A stretch of DNA of 64,000 bases from a virus: positions 58,519 to 122,518 of the IMG/VR virus record IMGVR_UViG_3300009370_001603; one strand, 5' to 3'. Positions 26,817 through 37,400 of the stretch are shown here, in pieces. Made by a program: the position numbers and the translations under genes. The notes beneath the pieces were generated by a model. It was given only the letters and a program-made list of their open reading frames with translations. It was not told where the DNA came from and ran no database searches. Positions within the stretch are counted from its first letter, which is position 1. Each line of letters starts with the position of its first letter.

Positions 26817-27886
26817 TATGCAAATTTTCCTTCATCTGGACAAATAATCGTTGTTTCAAAGGCTTTTTCTCTCATGACCCTAGCTTCTGATGGTTCACTC
26901 TCAATATAATAACACGGTGGGAATCTGCTGACGACTTTAGCCTTAAAGCTTGCAGCCTCGTTGATATGGTCCGCATCTCTTTCTTTCTCTCTCTCGGTGG
27001 GGAACATAATTAGATTCTCATATGCCACGTCGTATTTCTTTAGCCATGCCTTGGTGATGTCTTTATATTTTTCAAGCCTTGCTGTTATGATACCCTTGCA
27101 CTTGTATGTCGTTGGCAATCTGTGATACAGGGGTTCCACATTTGTTATATAATCAATATATTTTTCTTCGTCTAGTGTGCATTCGTAGGGTACGTTGGGG
27201 CATAGTATTCCATCAAAGTCCAAGAAGGAATTTTCCACATACGAACTATTAAAGAAATTCCACTCTAGTAGGTGTGGAGGATCTAGGATCTCACCATAAA
27301 CATCTACGTCGCTGGGTCGGCTTGAATGAACGTAAACTACGCCATATACAACGTCATCTCTTTTACCGACAATTTCTCTTGTATTCTTTATTGCGATGCC
27401 ACCATAAAGCGTGTCATCAAGAATAAGTATTTTTCCATCGCCCTCTTCATAATTCTGCATCCTGAACCCACCGAATTTGCTTAGTGCAGAAAGCGGTGAT
27501 ATGTTACCTTCTTTGTCGAAAGAGTATATAGGAACATTCAACCACATCGCCACTATACTAGCGGGAAATACTCCTGACCTAGGAATTCCGGCTACACCCT
27601 TTAGGTTTAAACGTCCTAATTTGGGTAATAGCTTGGTCTTAATTACATGCATCATATTGTTGATGGTAATAAATTTTCCGCACAACCTGTATGACTGTCT
27701 GTCATGTTTTTTATCAACCTGTTCTTTGTACCAAATCCTTTCCTCTGGTGTGGCATCTTGACACCATTGCCAGTTGGGTGGGATAGCCGACATATTCTGT
27801 GAATAAAAACTGCAAAACCCCGGCTTTGAACATTCACACTTGTTCATAACCTGCTTTGCGTCAAACCTTAATTTTTTCTTTTCCAT
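26816..27886 (-). CDS. Phosphoribosyltransferase-HAD phosphatase fusion with Cys-rich N-terminus
   Basis: The 356 residues have three parts. Residues 10-60 hold a C-x-C-x(4)-GFC-x(n)-WCQ cluster that could bind zinc; I have seen such a leader on phage glycan-related proteins. Residues about 70-215 are a type I phosphoribosyltransferase with the PRPP loop KILILDDTLYGG near residue 155. Residues about 220-350 are HAD-like, with motif I FLDFDGIL near 225 and a second motif IITAR. PRTase-HAD fusions are known near sugar-nucleotide genes. The substrate is not evident. It heads the overlapping methyltransferase-sulfotransferase cassette. Confidence 0.75.
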   Translation of the reverse strand: MEKKKLRFDAKQVMNKCECSKPGFCSFYSQNMSAIPPNWQWCQDATPEERIWYKEQVDKKHDRQSYRLCGKFITINNMMHVIKTKLLPKLGRLNLKGVAGIPRSGVFPASIVAMWLNVPIYSFDKEGNISPLSALSKFGGFRMQNYEEGDGKILILDDTLYGGIAIKNTREIVGKRDDVVYGVVYVHSSRPSDVDVYGEILDPPHLLEWNFFNSSYVENSFLDFDGILCPNVPYECTLDEEKYIDYITNVEPLYHRLPTTYKCKGIITARLEKYKDITKAWLKKYDVAYENLIMFPTEREKERDADHINEAASFKAKVVSRFPPCYYIESEPSEARVMREKAFETTIICPDEGKFA

Positions 27887-27889
27887 GTA

Positions 27890-28405
27890 TTACTCCACAA
27901 ACGCCATAAACGCACCACCCAAATCTCTAGTGAAGGTGTGGGGTGCCTTGCCGGGAGATCCTGAGCTACCCTCTCCATCTGGTAGGTCGCAAGGGGAATC
28001 GTCTCCACTACTAGCACTGTCCGTTATATATTTCACCCAGAGGGTTGTGTTGTTAACTCGTTTCACAACTTTGTAGGTATATATGGACTCCCAATTTTCA
28101 GCGTCTAAATCATACGGCTCCCCCAGTGCCACCTCCATTTTATAAGCAGTAACCCAATCGCCAACCATCACCGTTGCGTTGTTGGCGGCACTGTAGACCA
28201 CTTGGTAGATTGGGCCATTTGAATCGGTCTCATCGACTGATCCACCATGAATAGCTGAAGCGTCTTCTTGCCAGTCACCAAGCCCCTCTTCGGATTGATC
28301 AGCACTGGCAGAGCAGGAAGATATAGCTAAATCGGTAGCTACCGTTATCCTCTGCCTTCCGGTTGCTGAATATATAGGATCGTGTGGTACGGGATAATTT
28401 GGCAT
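27890..28405 (-). CDS. Fibre-linked structural protein, 171 residues
   Basis: A beta-rich protein with the polar Ser/Gly/Asp stretch DLPDGEGSSGSPG near the C-terminus and a repeated WESIYTYKVVKRV / TTLWVKYITD strand pair. It begins at the last base of the 1,589-residue fibre gene, so it is coupled to it and may be a fibre connector or chaperone. I do not recognise the family. Confidence 0.6.
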   Translation of the reverse strand: MPNYPVPHDPIYSATGRQRITVATDLAISSCSASADQSEEGLGDWQEDASAIHGGSVDETDSNGPIYQVVYSAANNATVMVGDWVTAYKMEVALGEPYDLDAENWESIYTYKVVKRVNNTTLWVKYITDSASSGDDSPCDLPDGEGSSGSPGKAPHTFTRDLGGAFMAFVE

Positions 28406-31400
28406 TAGTCTGGTAAGTCCTGACCTATAATAAATCCATCAAATGCAGTACCGGCAGCGTTCGTGCAAAGAAATCCATAAACGTCTGTATGCCCAGTGTT
28501 GGTTGTCATGGTAGGAATTGTGTTTCCAGCCCATCTGACGGTTGCACCACCACCGGTAGTATTGTAGTCAACATCAGTCCAAGCTACTGTAGCTGCTGTT
28601 TCGCCATCGGCTACTTGTGTAATTCTCAAAATAAACTTTTGACCTCTTGTTCCATTTGTGAACTCAATCTTTGTTACATTTGTGTTATCAGTTAATACCA
28701 CATTGAAAAGATTGCTTTGCTTCAAATCAAGACTGATAGTAGCACCCGAATCATCATTGGACTCATTCAATGCTTTTGGAGAATCGTTGGCGTGATGGAA
28801 CTCATTCACGATATTCCCAACTAGCGTAAGTCTGTCGTGGCTTTCATCCCACAATAAGTATTTGCCCGAAGTAGCGCCGAACAATTTCACGTCATGCCCT
28901 GTGTCATCAACACCAACTGTAAGGCTGCCAGCCAAGGTTAACCCAGCACTTGCTAGCGTCATCAAGTCAGTGTCGCTCGTATGGCCGATTGTAGTGCCAT
29001 TTATGCTAACGTTATCGACTGTTAGTGCAGTAAGAGTACCTAGCCCAGTAATATTTGATTGGTTTGCAACAGATACTAGCCCTGCATTTGTTAAAGCTGC
29101 CGTACTACCCATAGTGAGCGTGCCTGCTATGGTTGTGGTCGATGCGGCACCAGCCCCAAGTGTTACATCAACTTCACCGTCAGCGTCAGCTTGCCCAGCA
29201 AGTACCAATCCCGCCGTTAAATTGGCATCGTTTTCTGCTACATAAAATCTAAGCGATGCAGCCTCAGAAGTATGTGCTGAGTCTGTAATAATTGCGTCTA
29301 TATACGCTAATCTTTCGTGTGTATTTTCAGCAGCATCAGTACCATAGAAAGATATTAATCCCATGACATCACTATCGTCACCAGACGCACTATCTTTATT
29401 AAATCTTAATTCGCCAGCAGTCGCCCCAGCGTGTGTATTTGTAATATGAAATATGGGCTTACTAGCAGAAGAGGATGTTAAGGTTAATTCGTCCGAGGCG
29501 TAGGTAAAGTTAGCTTCAGAGGCAAACGTATTATCACTAGTAACCCATGTAATAATTCCATTGTCAGTATCGCCAGCAACAGATCTTGAACTACCCCCAC
29601 CAGCAGAGGCCCATGATATATCAGTACCGTCAGACGTTAAAACATAAGTATTACTTCCAATAGCTAAAGCGGCAGGGTCTCCACTCGAATCTCCGATAAT
29701 TATACTGCCTCTAGTAAGGCCCGCCATCTTAGCAAGGGTTACTTGATCATCAGCTATATGGGCGGTATCAATCGACCCATCTACGTAGTGTTCTGAATTT
29801 ATAACATCGTCTTGTATGTTATCTCCATCAACACAATCTGCCGCTAAGTGAACGTGATCGATAGAACCATCTTTGTAGTGAACACTATCAATGCCATCTT
29901 CTAAGAGAGTTAATATTTCTCCAGCGGTCTGGTCTGCTGTAGCACCATCTTCTACATTAATCATAGTGCGCAAACTAGCAGGACTAATCTCTTCAATTAC
30001 TCCGGCACCCGCTGAATCTCTACCTAAGATTTTATCTGTAGCACTGACATTTTGTATCTTAGCATAGCTGATGGCGTCATCTGCCACCATGTCTGTAGCA
30101 ACCTGTACTTCTCCAATAGCTCCAGCACTGGCCGCTCCTAAAACTCTATTAGCAGTACCGGTGTGCTGCATTTTAGCATAAGTAACAGCGTCATCGGCTA
30201 TCATGGCGGTAGCAACCTGTACTTCTCCGATAGTACCAGCGGTAGCAGCACCTAATAATCTATTGTCAGCGCTAGTGTCTTGCATCTTGGCGTAGGTTAC
30301 AGCGTCGTTGGCTATGGTACTTGTAATTGAGATGCCTGCCGAACCATCGAAGTTTGCTGTGCCTGTTACGTCTCCAGCTAGCGCTATAGCTCTTGCAGTG
30401 GTAAGGGTAGCTGCGCTACCAGTAGTATTTTGGTTAAGTGTGCCAATTGTAATATTTATCTCTGTATCTGGGGTTTCTGCAACACCAAAGTCGGACGAGA
30501 AGTCTAGGGTAACTATATCTGAACCGCCAACGGCAGAGCCATTAGACTTGACGCTAGTCATGCTGCCGCCGCCCCCTCCGCCTCCGGCATTCTCTACCCA
30601 AGTAAATTTACCGGTAGCAATATCGTAAGATGGGACATAGTTGTCCGTGGGAGTATTTGTGGCTAAAAGATTAGCTCCACTAACTGCGGCTTGGAATGCT
30701 TTTCCGTGAAGTTCTATTCCGGAACCCGCCGAGAAATTTCCACTCGCACTGTTTGTTGTAATCTCATTAAGCAGGAAATCGCCGGAAGCATTTATTGCAT
30801 TAACGTTCACGGTTCCGCTGGCTGAATTAGCTCTAATCTCTGTTAAGTTAGCAGCTCCAGAAGCTGAGTTAGCCCTGATTTCGGTGAGGTTGAAGTTGCC
30901 ACTCGCTGAGTTAGCTCTGATCTCGGTAAGGTTGGCAGCTCCAGAAGCTGAATTGGTTTGGATTTCCCCAAGCCAGAACACGCCCGAGTTATTAATTGCG
31001 CTGGCATTTGTTACTCCGCTGGCTGAGTTGGCTCTAATCTCTGTTAAGTTAGCAGCCCCAGAAGCTGAGTTAGCTCTGATCTCGGTAAGGTTGAAGTTGC
31101 CACTGGCCGAATTGGCTCTGACTTCTGTGAGATTTGAACTTCCACTAGCAGAATTAGTCTGTATCTCCCCGAGTAGGAAATCCCCAGAGGCGTTTACAAG
31201 ATTGGTGTTAGAAACCCCGCTGGCACTATTGGCTCGTATTTCAGTTGTGTTTGCAGTTATGAGACTAGTAAGTGTGGTGGAGATGTTTGCATCATCATTA
31301 ATTGCAGCAGCTAGTTCGTTGAGAGTATCTAGGGCTGCGGGGGCACTATCAATAAGATTGGCCACCTTCATGTTTGCATAGCCTTGAGCATATCCTGAGA

Positions 31401-33174
31401 TGGAGGCTCCACTAGCTGAATTGACAGTTATTTCTCCAAGAAGGAAATCGCCCGAAGAATGAACTAGATTTGTATTAGTAACGCCGCTGGCTGAGTTAGC
31501 CCTTATTTCGGTAAGATTTGAGTTTCCACTAGCCGAATTGGATCTTATCTCGGTGAGGAAATAATCCCCAGAAGAATAAGGTAGGCCACCGCCGCCCGCT
31601 GATGCTACACCAGAAATAACCAGTCCACTAGCTGAATTGGCCCTAACCTCATCTAATAGCATATTCCCCGAAGAATTTATAGATAAAGTGTTATTATTTA
31701 TATTAGTATTTCTTGTTATCCCACTATCTGAATTAGCTATAATTTTAGTGAGAAGTGAATTACCGGAAGCATGAATGAGATTAGTATTTGATGTAATATT
31801 AGTAGAATTTGTATTTCCACTGGCAGAGTTAACTACTATTTCACCAAGTAAGAAATCGCCCGACGCATGGACAAGGCTTGTATTCGCCGTTATGTTCGTC
31901 GCATTGGTATTTCCACTCGCAGAGTTTGCGCGAATTTCGTCAAGATTATATGTAATTTTACCGCCACTGGCTACTGGCAGGGCGCTACCGGTTGAAGCGG
32001 CTATACCGGAAACGACTAGTAGGTCTGATGCGTTAGTGGTCCCACTAGCTGAATTTGACCTAATTTCATCTAAGAAATAATCTCCCGAAGCGTGTGTAAG
32101 AGCATCTATGCCAACCGCTGTTAGTCCAGAAACAAGTAATATGTCTGCTGTATTTTTTGTTATCTGGGGCTGTAGGGCACCACTAACAGCTGTAGCTGAG
32201 TGGTCTTGGTTGTCTGTATAGTATTTTGCCCAACCGCTGACAGCAACCCCACTCGTAGTGTTGTTTTCAATATTTGTCAGTACATTATGGCCCGAAGCAA
32301 ATAAAGACCCCGTAGCTGTAATTGTGCGAGCGGAAAGATCTCCATCCTTATCTATCTTGGCAAGAACAATGTCGGAACTATTAGTCCATTCTTGTAAATT
32401 TGCTGATTGGGCAGATGCACCCTTGACTCTAAAAGCAGGTTGGGAAGTAGTATAAGATGTAGCAAGAAAGCCAGTATCGCTATTTGACTCAAAAACAGTA
32501 TTGCCTTTGTGGGCTACATTAAAGCCCCCACCATGGGTTAAATTAATGCTGGTTAGAGAATTTGAGTACAAGCCAATGTTGCCATCTCCAGCGTAAACGT
32601 AAGCGTAGGTCGGCGGATCTCCGGAGTTATTAGGAGAATCTTTAAGGCCTAGCTTCCAGTCTGGCGATACGGTACCATCATGATACAGCGATATAGTCTC
32701 ATCATTAGAGTCATCTACATAAGCATGGAAGAAATTACCGGCACTGTCACGCTTAAGTGTTAACAGACCACTAACGCCCAGATCCCCACGCACATCTAGT
32801 GTGTTGGAAACCTCTAGGCCAGAAGCAATCGTTAGGCCAACAGATATATTTGCTTGACCGTCCTCATCTAGAAAAACAGCTTTACTCGCGGGATACGAAC
32901 AAAACACATAAGAGACACCACTAAGATCGATCTTAGAGCCACTATTAGAGCTTGACAGAACAGTATCTCTAGAGAGGGTATTGCCCACCTCAGTATATGT
33001 ACCTATACCAATCTCGAAGTTTGTCCCGTTTTCAATAACGTAATATGTGGTATTGCCGTTACCTATTCCGGCAGAGAAAGAGACAAAACCACCAAACGCA
33101 CCGGCGAGCGTGACGCTCCCAGTGCCGCTTGTGATTGATGTTTCTTTTACCCTATCTGTTAGAATCAGACCCAT
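28405..33174 (-). CDS. Giant tail fibre with EIRANSASG repeats
   Basis: A 1,589-residue fibre. Residues about 1-90 (DRVKETS, then TTYYVIENGTNFEIGIGTYT) form an anchoring domain shared with the 1,633-residue fibre. Residues about 360-820 are a long array of 13-residue units of the form NLTEIRANSASG alternating with SGDFLLGEI units, compatible with a trimeric coiled-coil or beta-spiral stalk. A six-Gly linker follows, then AKMQ/IGEVQVATxMIADDA repeats. The C-terminal domain (TKIEFTNGTRGQKF, then DGFIIGQDLPD) is a compact tip type found in many environmental phage fibres. The protein is probably receptor-binding. Confidence 0.85.
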   Translation of the reverse strand: MGLILTDRVKETSITSGTGSVTLAGAFGGFVSFSAGIGNGNTTYYVIENGTNFEIGIGTYTEVGNTLSRDTVLSSSNSGSKIDLSGVSYVFCSYPASKAVFLDEDGQANISVGLTIASGLEVSNTLDVRGDLGVSGLLTLKRDSAGNFFHAYVDDSNDETISLYHDGTVSPDWKLGLKDSPNNSGDPPTYAYVYAGDGNIGLYSNSLTSINLTHGGGFNVAHKGNTVFESNSDTGFLATSYTTSQPAFRVKGASAQSANLQEWTNSSDIVLAKIDKDGDLSARTITATGSLFASGHNVLTNIENNTTSGVAVSGWAKYYTDNQDHSATAVSGALQPQITKNTADILLVSGLTAVGIDALTHASGDYFLDEIRSNSASGTTNASDLLVVSGIAASTGSALPVASGGKITYNLDEIRANSASGNTNATNITANTSLVHASGDFLLGEIVVNSASGNTNSTNITSNTNLIHASGNSLLTKIIANSDSGITRNTNINNNTLSINSSGNMLLDEVRANSASGLVISGVASAGGGGLPYSSGDYFLTEIRSNSASGNSNLTEIRANSASGVTNTNLVHSSGDFLLGEITVNSASGASISGYAQGYANMKVANLIDSAPAALDTLNELAAAINDDANISTTLTSLITANTTEIRANSASGVSNTNLVNASGDFLLGEIQTNSASGSSNLTEVRANSASGNFNLTEIRANSASGAANLTEIRANSASGVTNASAINNSGVFWLGEIQTNSASGAANLTEIRANSASGNFNLTEIRANSASGAANLTEIRANSASGTVNVNAINASGDFLLNEITTNSASGNFSAGSGIELHGKAFQAAVSGANLLATNTPTDNYVPSYDIATGKFTWVENAGGGGGGGSMTSVKSNGSAVGGSDIVTLDFSSDFGVAETPDTEINITIGTLNQNTTGSAATLTTARAIALAGDVTGTANFDGSAGISITSTIANDAVTYAKMQDTSADNRLLGAATAGTIGEVQVATAMIADDAVTYAKMQHTGTANRVLGAASAGAIGEVQVATDMVADDAISYAKIQNVSATDKILGRDSAGAGVIEEISPASLRTMINVEDGATADQTAGEILTLLEDGIDSVHYKDGSIDHVHLAADCVDGDNIQDDVINSEHYVDGSIDTAHIADDQVTLAKMAGLTRGSIIIGDSSGDPAALAIGSNTYVLTSDGTDISWASAGGGSSRSVAGDTDNGIITWVTSDNTFASEANFTYASDELTLTSSSASKPIFHITNTHAGATAGELRFNKDSASGDDSDVMGLISFYGTDAAENTHERLAYIDAIITDSAHTSEAASLRFYVAENDANLTAGLVLAGQADADGEVDVTLGAGAASTTTIAGTLTMGSTAALTNAGLVSVANQSNITGLGTLTALTVDNVSINGTTIGHTSDTDLMTLASAGLTLAGSLTVGVDDTGHDVKLFGATSGKYLLWDESHDRLTLVGNIVNEFHHANDSPKALNESNDDSGATISLDLKQSNLFNVVLTDNTNVTKIEFTNGTRGQKFILRITQVADGETAATVAWTDVDYNTTGGGATVRWAGNTIPTMTTNTGHTDVYGFLCTNAAGTAFDGFIIGQDLPD
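30780..32110 (-). repeat. Coding repeat array (EIRANSASG) in the giant fibre
   Basis: Tandem 39-base units encoding NLTEIRANSASG-like 13-residue repeats, interspersed with FLLGEI units. DNA similarity is strong between units near 30830-31140, so slippage or recombination could change stalk length. Confidence 0.8.
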
Positions 33175-33180
33175 TTTGTA

Positions 33181-34350
33181 TTACCCCAAAGAAAGCTTCG
33201 TTGATTTTTTCTTTTTACAGCATTTCTTGCTTTCACCTTGCTTCAATAACTCTATCTGCTTTTCTAGTAGCTCTATTTTAGATTCTAAATCTCCCCCGCT
33301 TTCATCTGGATCGTCACCCATTGTATCTGTTTCCTCTAATAGCTTTTGCCAAGTGCTCTCCGAAAAACTCAGTTCATCTACAAAGTGCTTCTTCAGATCA
33401 GACAAGTCAAGGCCGATCTCTTTAAATTCTAGTATATAATTCTTAAGTTTATCCTCTGTGCTGAGGGCGTACTTCACACCGTCTGGCCTATCAAATCTAT
33501 GCAACCATTTCAAGAATGGCAAACACATCGTCTTTCTTCCTGCCTGCCTGTATTTCTCATGAATGTAGCACTCTTCTCCACCGAAGCCCGTTGTGTTCGG
33601 ATTAAATTTAAGCCAAGAATTTTTCCTAGTTAAAAACAATCCAAGGCCTTGTGCAAATATTTCAAAGGGTTTTTCTTTTGGGTCAAACCCGCACCTATTA
33701 TAGCCCTCTTGTTTTAGCTTGTTATCATGACTGTTGTATTGAAGGTCTGGGAATTCTCTAGAGCAATACCCACATTCTTTGATTCTCTCCTGCGTTCCTA
33801 GTGAAACAAAGCTGCATTTCTTATCAACATTCATCACTGAGAAGTAAAAAGAATCACAAACACACTTCCACGCAAAACCCCAGCGGCCCCACATGCCTCC
33901 TCCCCACTCATCGTTAAAATGCGTGGAGATGTTGTTCATCGCGTCGTAAACCAATGGACCTGTGAATAAATCCTCAGATTTCTCGTTATAACTAATAAAG
34001 GCTAAAAGTTGGTCTATGACCTTAACCGTGGGACAAAGTAGTACGTGACAGTCCATAACTAATACGAAATTAGTTCTAGCTTCCTCTATTATCTTGTTTC
34101 TTGTGCAAGAGGTTCCCTGATTTTCATCTAAATCTATAACTTTTACTAGTCCGTTTGAACCATTGGCAAATCTTTTGACTGAATTTGCGTGTGGGCATGA
34201 GGAGTTATTCTCTACTATCAAGAATTCTATCTGGGATAGTAAATCTCTTCTTCCGTTATATACAAGTTCTTTAATAATATCCTGAATAGTGAAGTAAACA
34301 CCATTAAAATCAGAATAGTGTGCCATTCCTATAGTTAACATCTTCTCCAT
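33181..34350 (-). CDS. Family 2-type glycosyltransferase
   Basis: A 389-residue GT-A enzyme. The nucleotide-binding half includes QIEFLIVENNSS, SNGLVKVIDLDENQG and the metal site FVLVMDCHVLL near residue 95, where D-C-H replaces the usual D-x-D. The centre holds Trp/Gly-rich EWGGGMWGRWGFAW, and GFGGEECYIHEKYRQAG is the ED-containing catalytic loop usual in GT2 (GG-E-E). The C-terminus is a coiled coil followed by CCKKKKSTK. It is encoded just after a Thr/Pro- and Cys-rich virion protein and has its own late promoter 36 bases upstream, so late expression and a virion substrate are plausible. Donor sugar unknown. Confidence 0.8.
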   Translation of the reverse strand: MEKMLTIGMAHYSDFNGVYFTIQDIIKELVYNGRRDLLSQIEFLIVENNSSCPHANSVKRFANGSNGLVKVIDLDENQGTSCTRNKIIEEARTNFVLVMDCHVLLCPTVKVIDQLLAFISYNEKSEDLFTGPLVYDAMNNISTHFNDEWGGGMWGRWGFAWKCVCDSFYFSVMNVDKKCSFVSLGTQERIKECGYCSREFPDLQYNSHDNKLKQEGYNRCGFDPKEKPFEIFAQGLGLFLTRKNSWLKFNPNTTGFGGEECYIHEKYRQAGRKTMCLPFLKWLHRFDRPDGVKYALSTEDKLKNYILEFKEIGLDLSDLKKHFVDELSFSESTWQKLLEETDTMGDDPDESGGDLESKIELLEKQIELLKQGESKKCCKKKKSTKLSLG

Positions 34351-34385
34351 GTTTTTCTCCTAAAAGTATCCTAAAGTTACGTTGT

Positions 34386-34394
34386 ATTATACAC
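34386..34394 (-). promoter_or_regulatory. Late promoter candidate (GTGTATAAT)
   Basis: Minus-strand GTGTATAAT in the gap between the Cys-rich gene and the GT2 gene, 36 bases before the GT2 start. A short GGTAT/ATACC hairpin lies beside it. Confidence 0.6.
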
Positions 34395-34424
34395 TATTTT
34401 GGTATTAAATACCCTGAGCGTTGA

Positions 34425-37400
34425 TTAAGAATATCCTCCACCGGGGTCGCCTTCATCGCCACCGTCATCTCCGCCGGAGTCGGGAGCGTCACCGGTATCC
34501 TCATCTCCACCGTCATCTCCGCCGGGGTCGGGAGCGCCACCGGTATCAGCATCGTCGTCGTCGCCGCCACCGGGATCGGGAGCTTCACCCGTATCGTCGT
34601 CGTCATCGCCACCGTCACCTCCGCCGCCACCGCCTTGTACGCAGGGTTTTGTTGCAGTATGAATGACGGCGTGGGCGTGGTGTGATGGGTCTGTGTTTTC
34701 AGGTGGATCGTCGCATTCACAGCCGTCTGCGCAATCGCTTGATAATAGTGTCCACCCACCACCTGACGCGTCGTGTTCCCATGTACATTGACCGCAGGTA
34801 ATACAGCAGGGGCAGTCCGTTTTTGTTACTGGAACTTCAAATTCCCACACTGGCGGTTTAAAGCATAAATTGGTCGCGTCAGGATTCTGAGCTTGCAGCC
34901 GAGAGTACTTACCCTGACAAGTCTCAAGCCATCCCATCCACCGATCTGCCGAACTCTTTGGCTTTTGTGAATTGCAAGTAAAACTATACTTCCAAGTATC
35001 ACCATCAAAATCGCTGCCATCAGGATTTTTCTTGCCGCCACATGTAAACCTCTGCTGAGATGTTACGTAATAATATGTCCCGTTCTGACCGCCATCAAGC
35101 AGGTAACGTGCTGCCGACTCGGCAGTCATTGTCGCTTTCGGGTACAAGGAGACATCGTCTCCGGTGTAACTTGTCTCCTCGAAGCCGCATGTATTATTAT
35201 CATCACTTCCAATAACCTTGAGTTTGGCGACTACTGAGAAACTACTCGGACATGAACAGTCGTTACAAGGCATCCAGCCATCAACTGTCGAGGCATTTGA
35301 CTCGGGCGAGTAGCGTTCACAGTTATGATTGTCTTCACTCCATTTTGATTCACACCCATCTTTGCCGTGGTTCCATTTCTCACTATCGTTACAATAGCCA
35401 AGGCAATCGGCTTCCTTTATGTTGTCTTCACACTCCCAGTCGCCCATAATTCTTAACCAATAATTTTCTTCAGTTTTGTGCTCATCGCCAAAAGGTGAAC
35501 CGTCTGACCAAGTTGTCGGCCAACTCCAATGCCTTCTACAACACGATCCGTCACCGCAGCCAACCTGCTTCCACTCGGAGCCGGTAATGTAATCTGGAGC
35601 AATCTTCCCACAGTACCCCTCTGGCCAATCTTCTTCCCCACGCCCAGCGGATGGAAAAAACGCTCCGCCATCAACAACCCAAGGTTGATCAGATACTAAA
35701 GAATCGTCGATGATACGATCTGGACACGGGCATTTGCACCCATTATTCTCAGGTTCATCTGGATGTCTCATTGGCCACCCCGGCTTGTCATTTTCCCAAT
35801 CGGTATTGCCCGCGCAAATATTAGCCCACTGTGTCTCCCATCCGGAGCCATATGCTGTTGCAAACTCTTCCTCAGTTGGTAATTTCCAGTACCATACTCC
35901 ATCAACCAGTTTTTTGACCCAATAACACGATCCGCAGGAAGGACCATCTTCGGGGGGGTCATCCCCACCTCCGGTGCCCGTGCCCTCTGTGCAAACCAGT
36001 CCATGCATCTCAGCTACATCATCGCAACCGGCGGAACAGGTTTGACCACCATCCCAGTAGCCATCCTTATCATCGCATTCTGCTTCGGTAAACATGCTAC
36101 AGGTGAGACCGTACTCTCCGCAATAGCAGCATCGCCCCAGCGGGCCGGGGGGGCTAGTTGTAGTTGTGCCGCCGGGGGGGCTAGTTGTAGTTGTGCCGCC
36201 GGGGGTCGGCTCCGGGTCCGGGTCCGGGTCCGGGCCACCGCCACCGCCGGGACATCCTCCGGGCGGCTGTCTAGTATATCCATCAGGACATGAAACGCAG
36301 CAGTTATCTAGGCCTTCGATAATTCCCCCGTCAGTTCCATCAGGCTTACAGCATGACACTCCACCACAGCCTGCATTGTCAGGACAATCGCCATCATCCT
36401 CGCAATCTGTGCCACCTGCCGCCTGACAGGGCGTACACGGACTAAAAAACTCTGGACAGCAGCAGCAACAGCCAACTGGATCGTTACAGAAAATCTCTAC
36501 CTTAGTACCGTCATCATTACAACATTCTAGCTTTTGTCCCTCTGATGAAATTGTTATGCACGGACCCATGTTGGGACATCCGGGCTGAGGGTTAAGCGCG
36601 CAGCCAAGGTCACCGCGAAGGTCTGGATCAAGACATTCTGGGCACTCAGGATCTGGGGGTTCAGTGGTATTACAGCAGAGGCAATCATCGGATATATCGT
36701 CGCAGGGCGCAGGAAGTTGAAAAGTAATTCCATCGATTATTTCATCGCAATTTCCAGCCTCCCCGTGTCCGAAACCTTTCAAGCCATAACAGGTTTCCCC
36801 CTCATAATTCCATCTGAGCCACGCTGTTTCGGGCATCTGCGACTGACAAACTACTGTGGCTCTCCAGTCGTCACCACAGTCAAACGTACCCTCATCACTA
36901 TATGTGATTGGGTCTGAACAGAGATCACCCCCAAGGCCGACGCCATTAAAGGTGTCAGTTTCATCCATTACGCAGTCTTCACAGTCGGTTTTTACCCGAA
37001 TGGGAATACTTAGTGTGGGTGGGCAGCAGCATTTTACGCAGGCTAAAGACCCTGCGTCTTCACACGTTTTACTCAGGGCGGTTCCGCCAAGGTCTTCGCA
37101 TTGAGTCCTTGTTAGATTGACACACGTATGCACATCATCCTCACCGGGAAGGCAGCATCCAAGCTCTGGGTCGGGCGGATCAGTAGTGGGGGGTTGGGTA
37201 GTAGGGGGGGCGGTAGTAACGGGAGGCTGGGTAGTAGGCTCAGGGGTAGTGGTAATGCAGGTTATCTGAGCACATGTTTTATCTCGGTAGAATCGAGAAC
37301 ACGGTTTTACTAGGCAGTCCCCTTCGCTGATGACGCTATCACAATTCGAGGGAGGGCACCCCTCTGTACCATAACAGCAGGCTCCGGTAGGCGGTGGTGG

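Noticed and set aside
30780-32110. Tandem repeats resembling a CRISPR array
   Set aside because: They are in frame within the fibre gene, vary in spacing and encode a peptide repeat; no cas genes.
36140-36250. GC-rich iterated sequence that could be an origin
   Set aside because: It is the coding sequence for TTTTSPPGG and Asp/Pro repeats of the Cys-rich gene.
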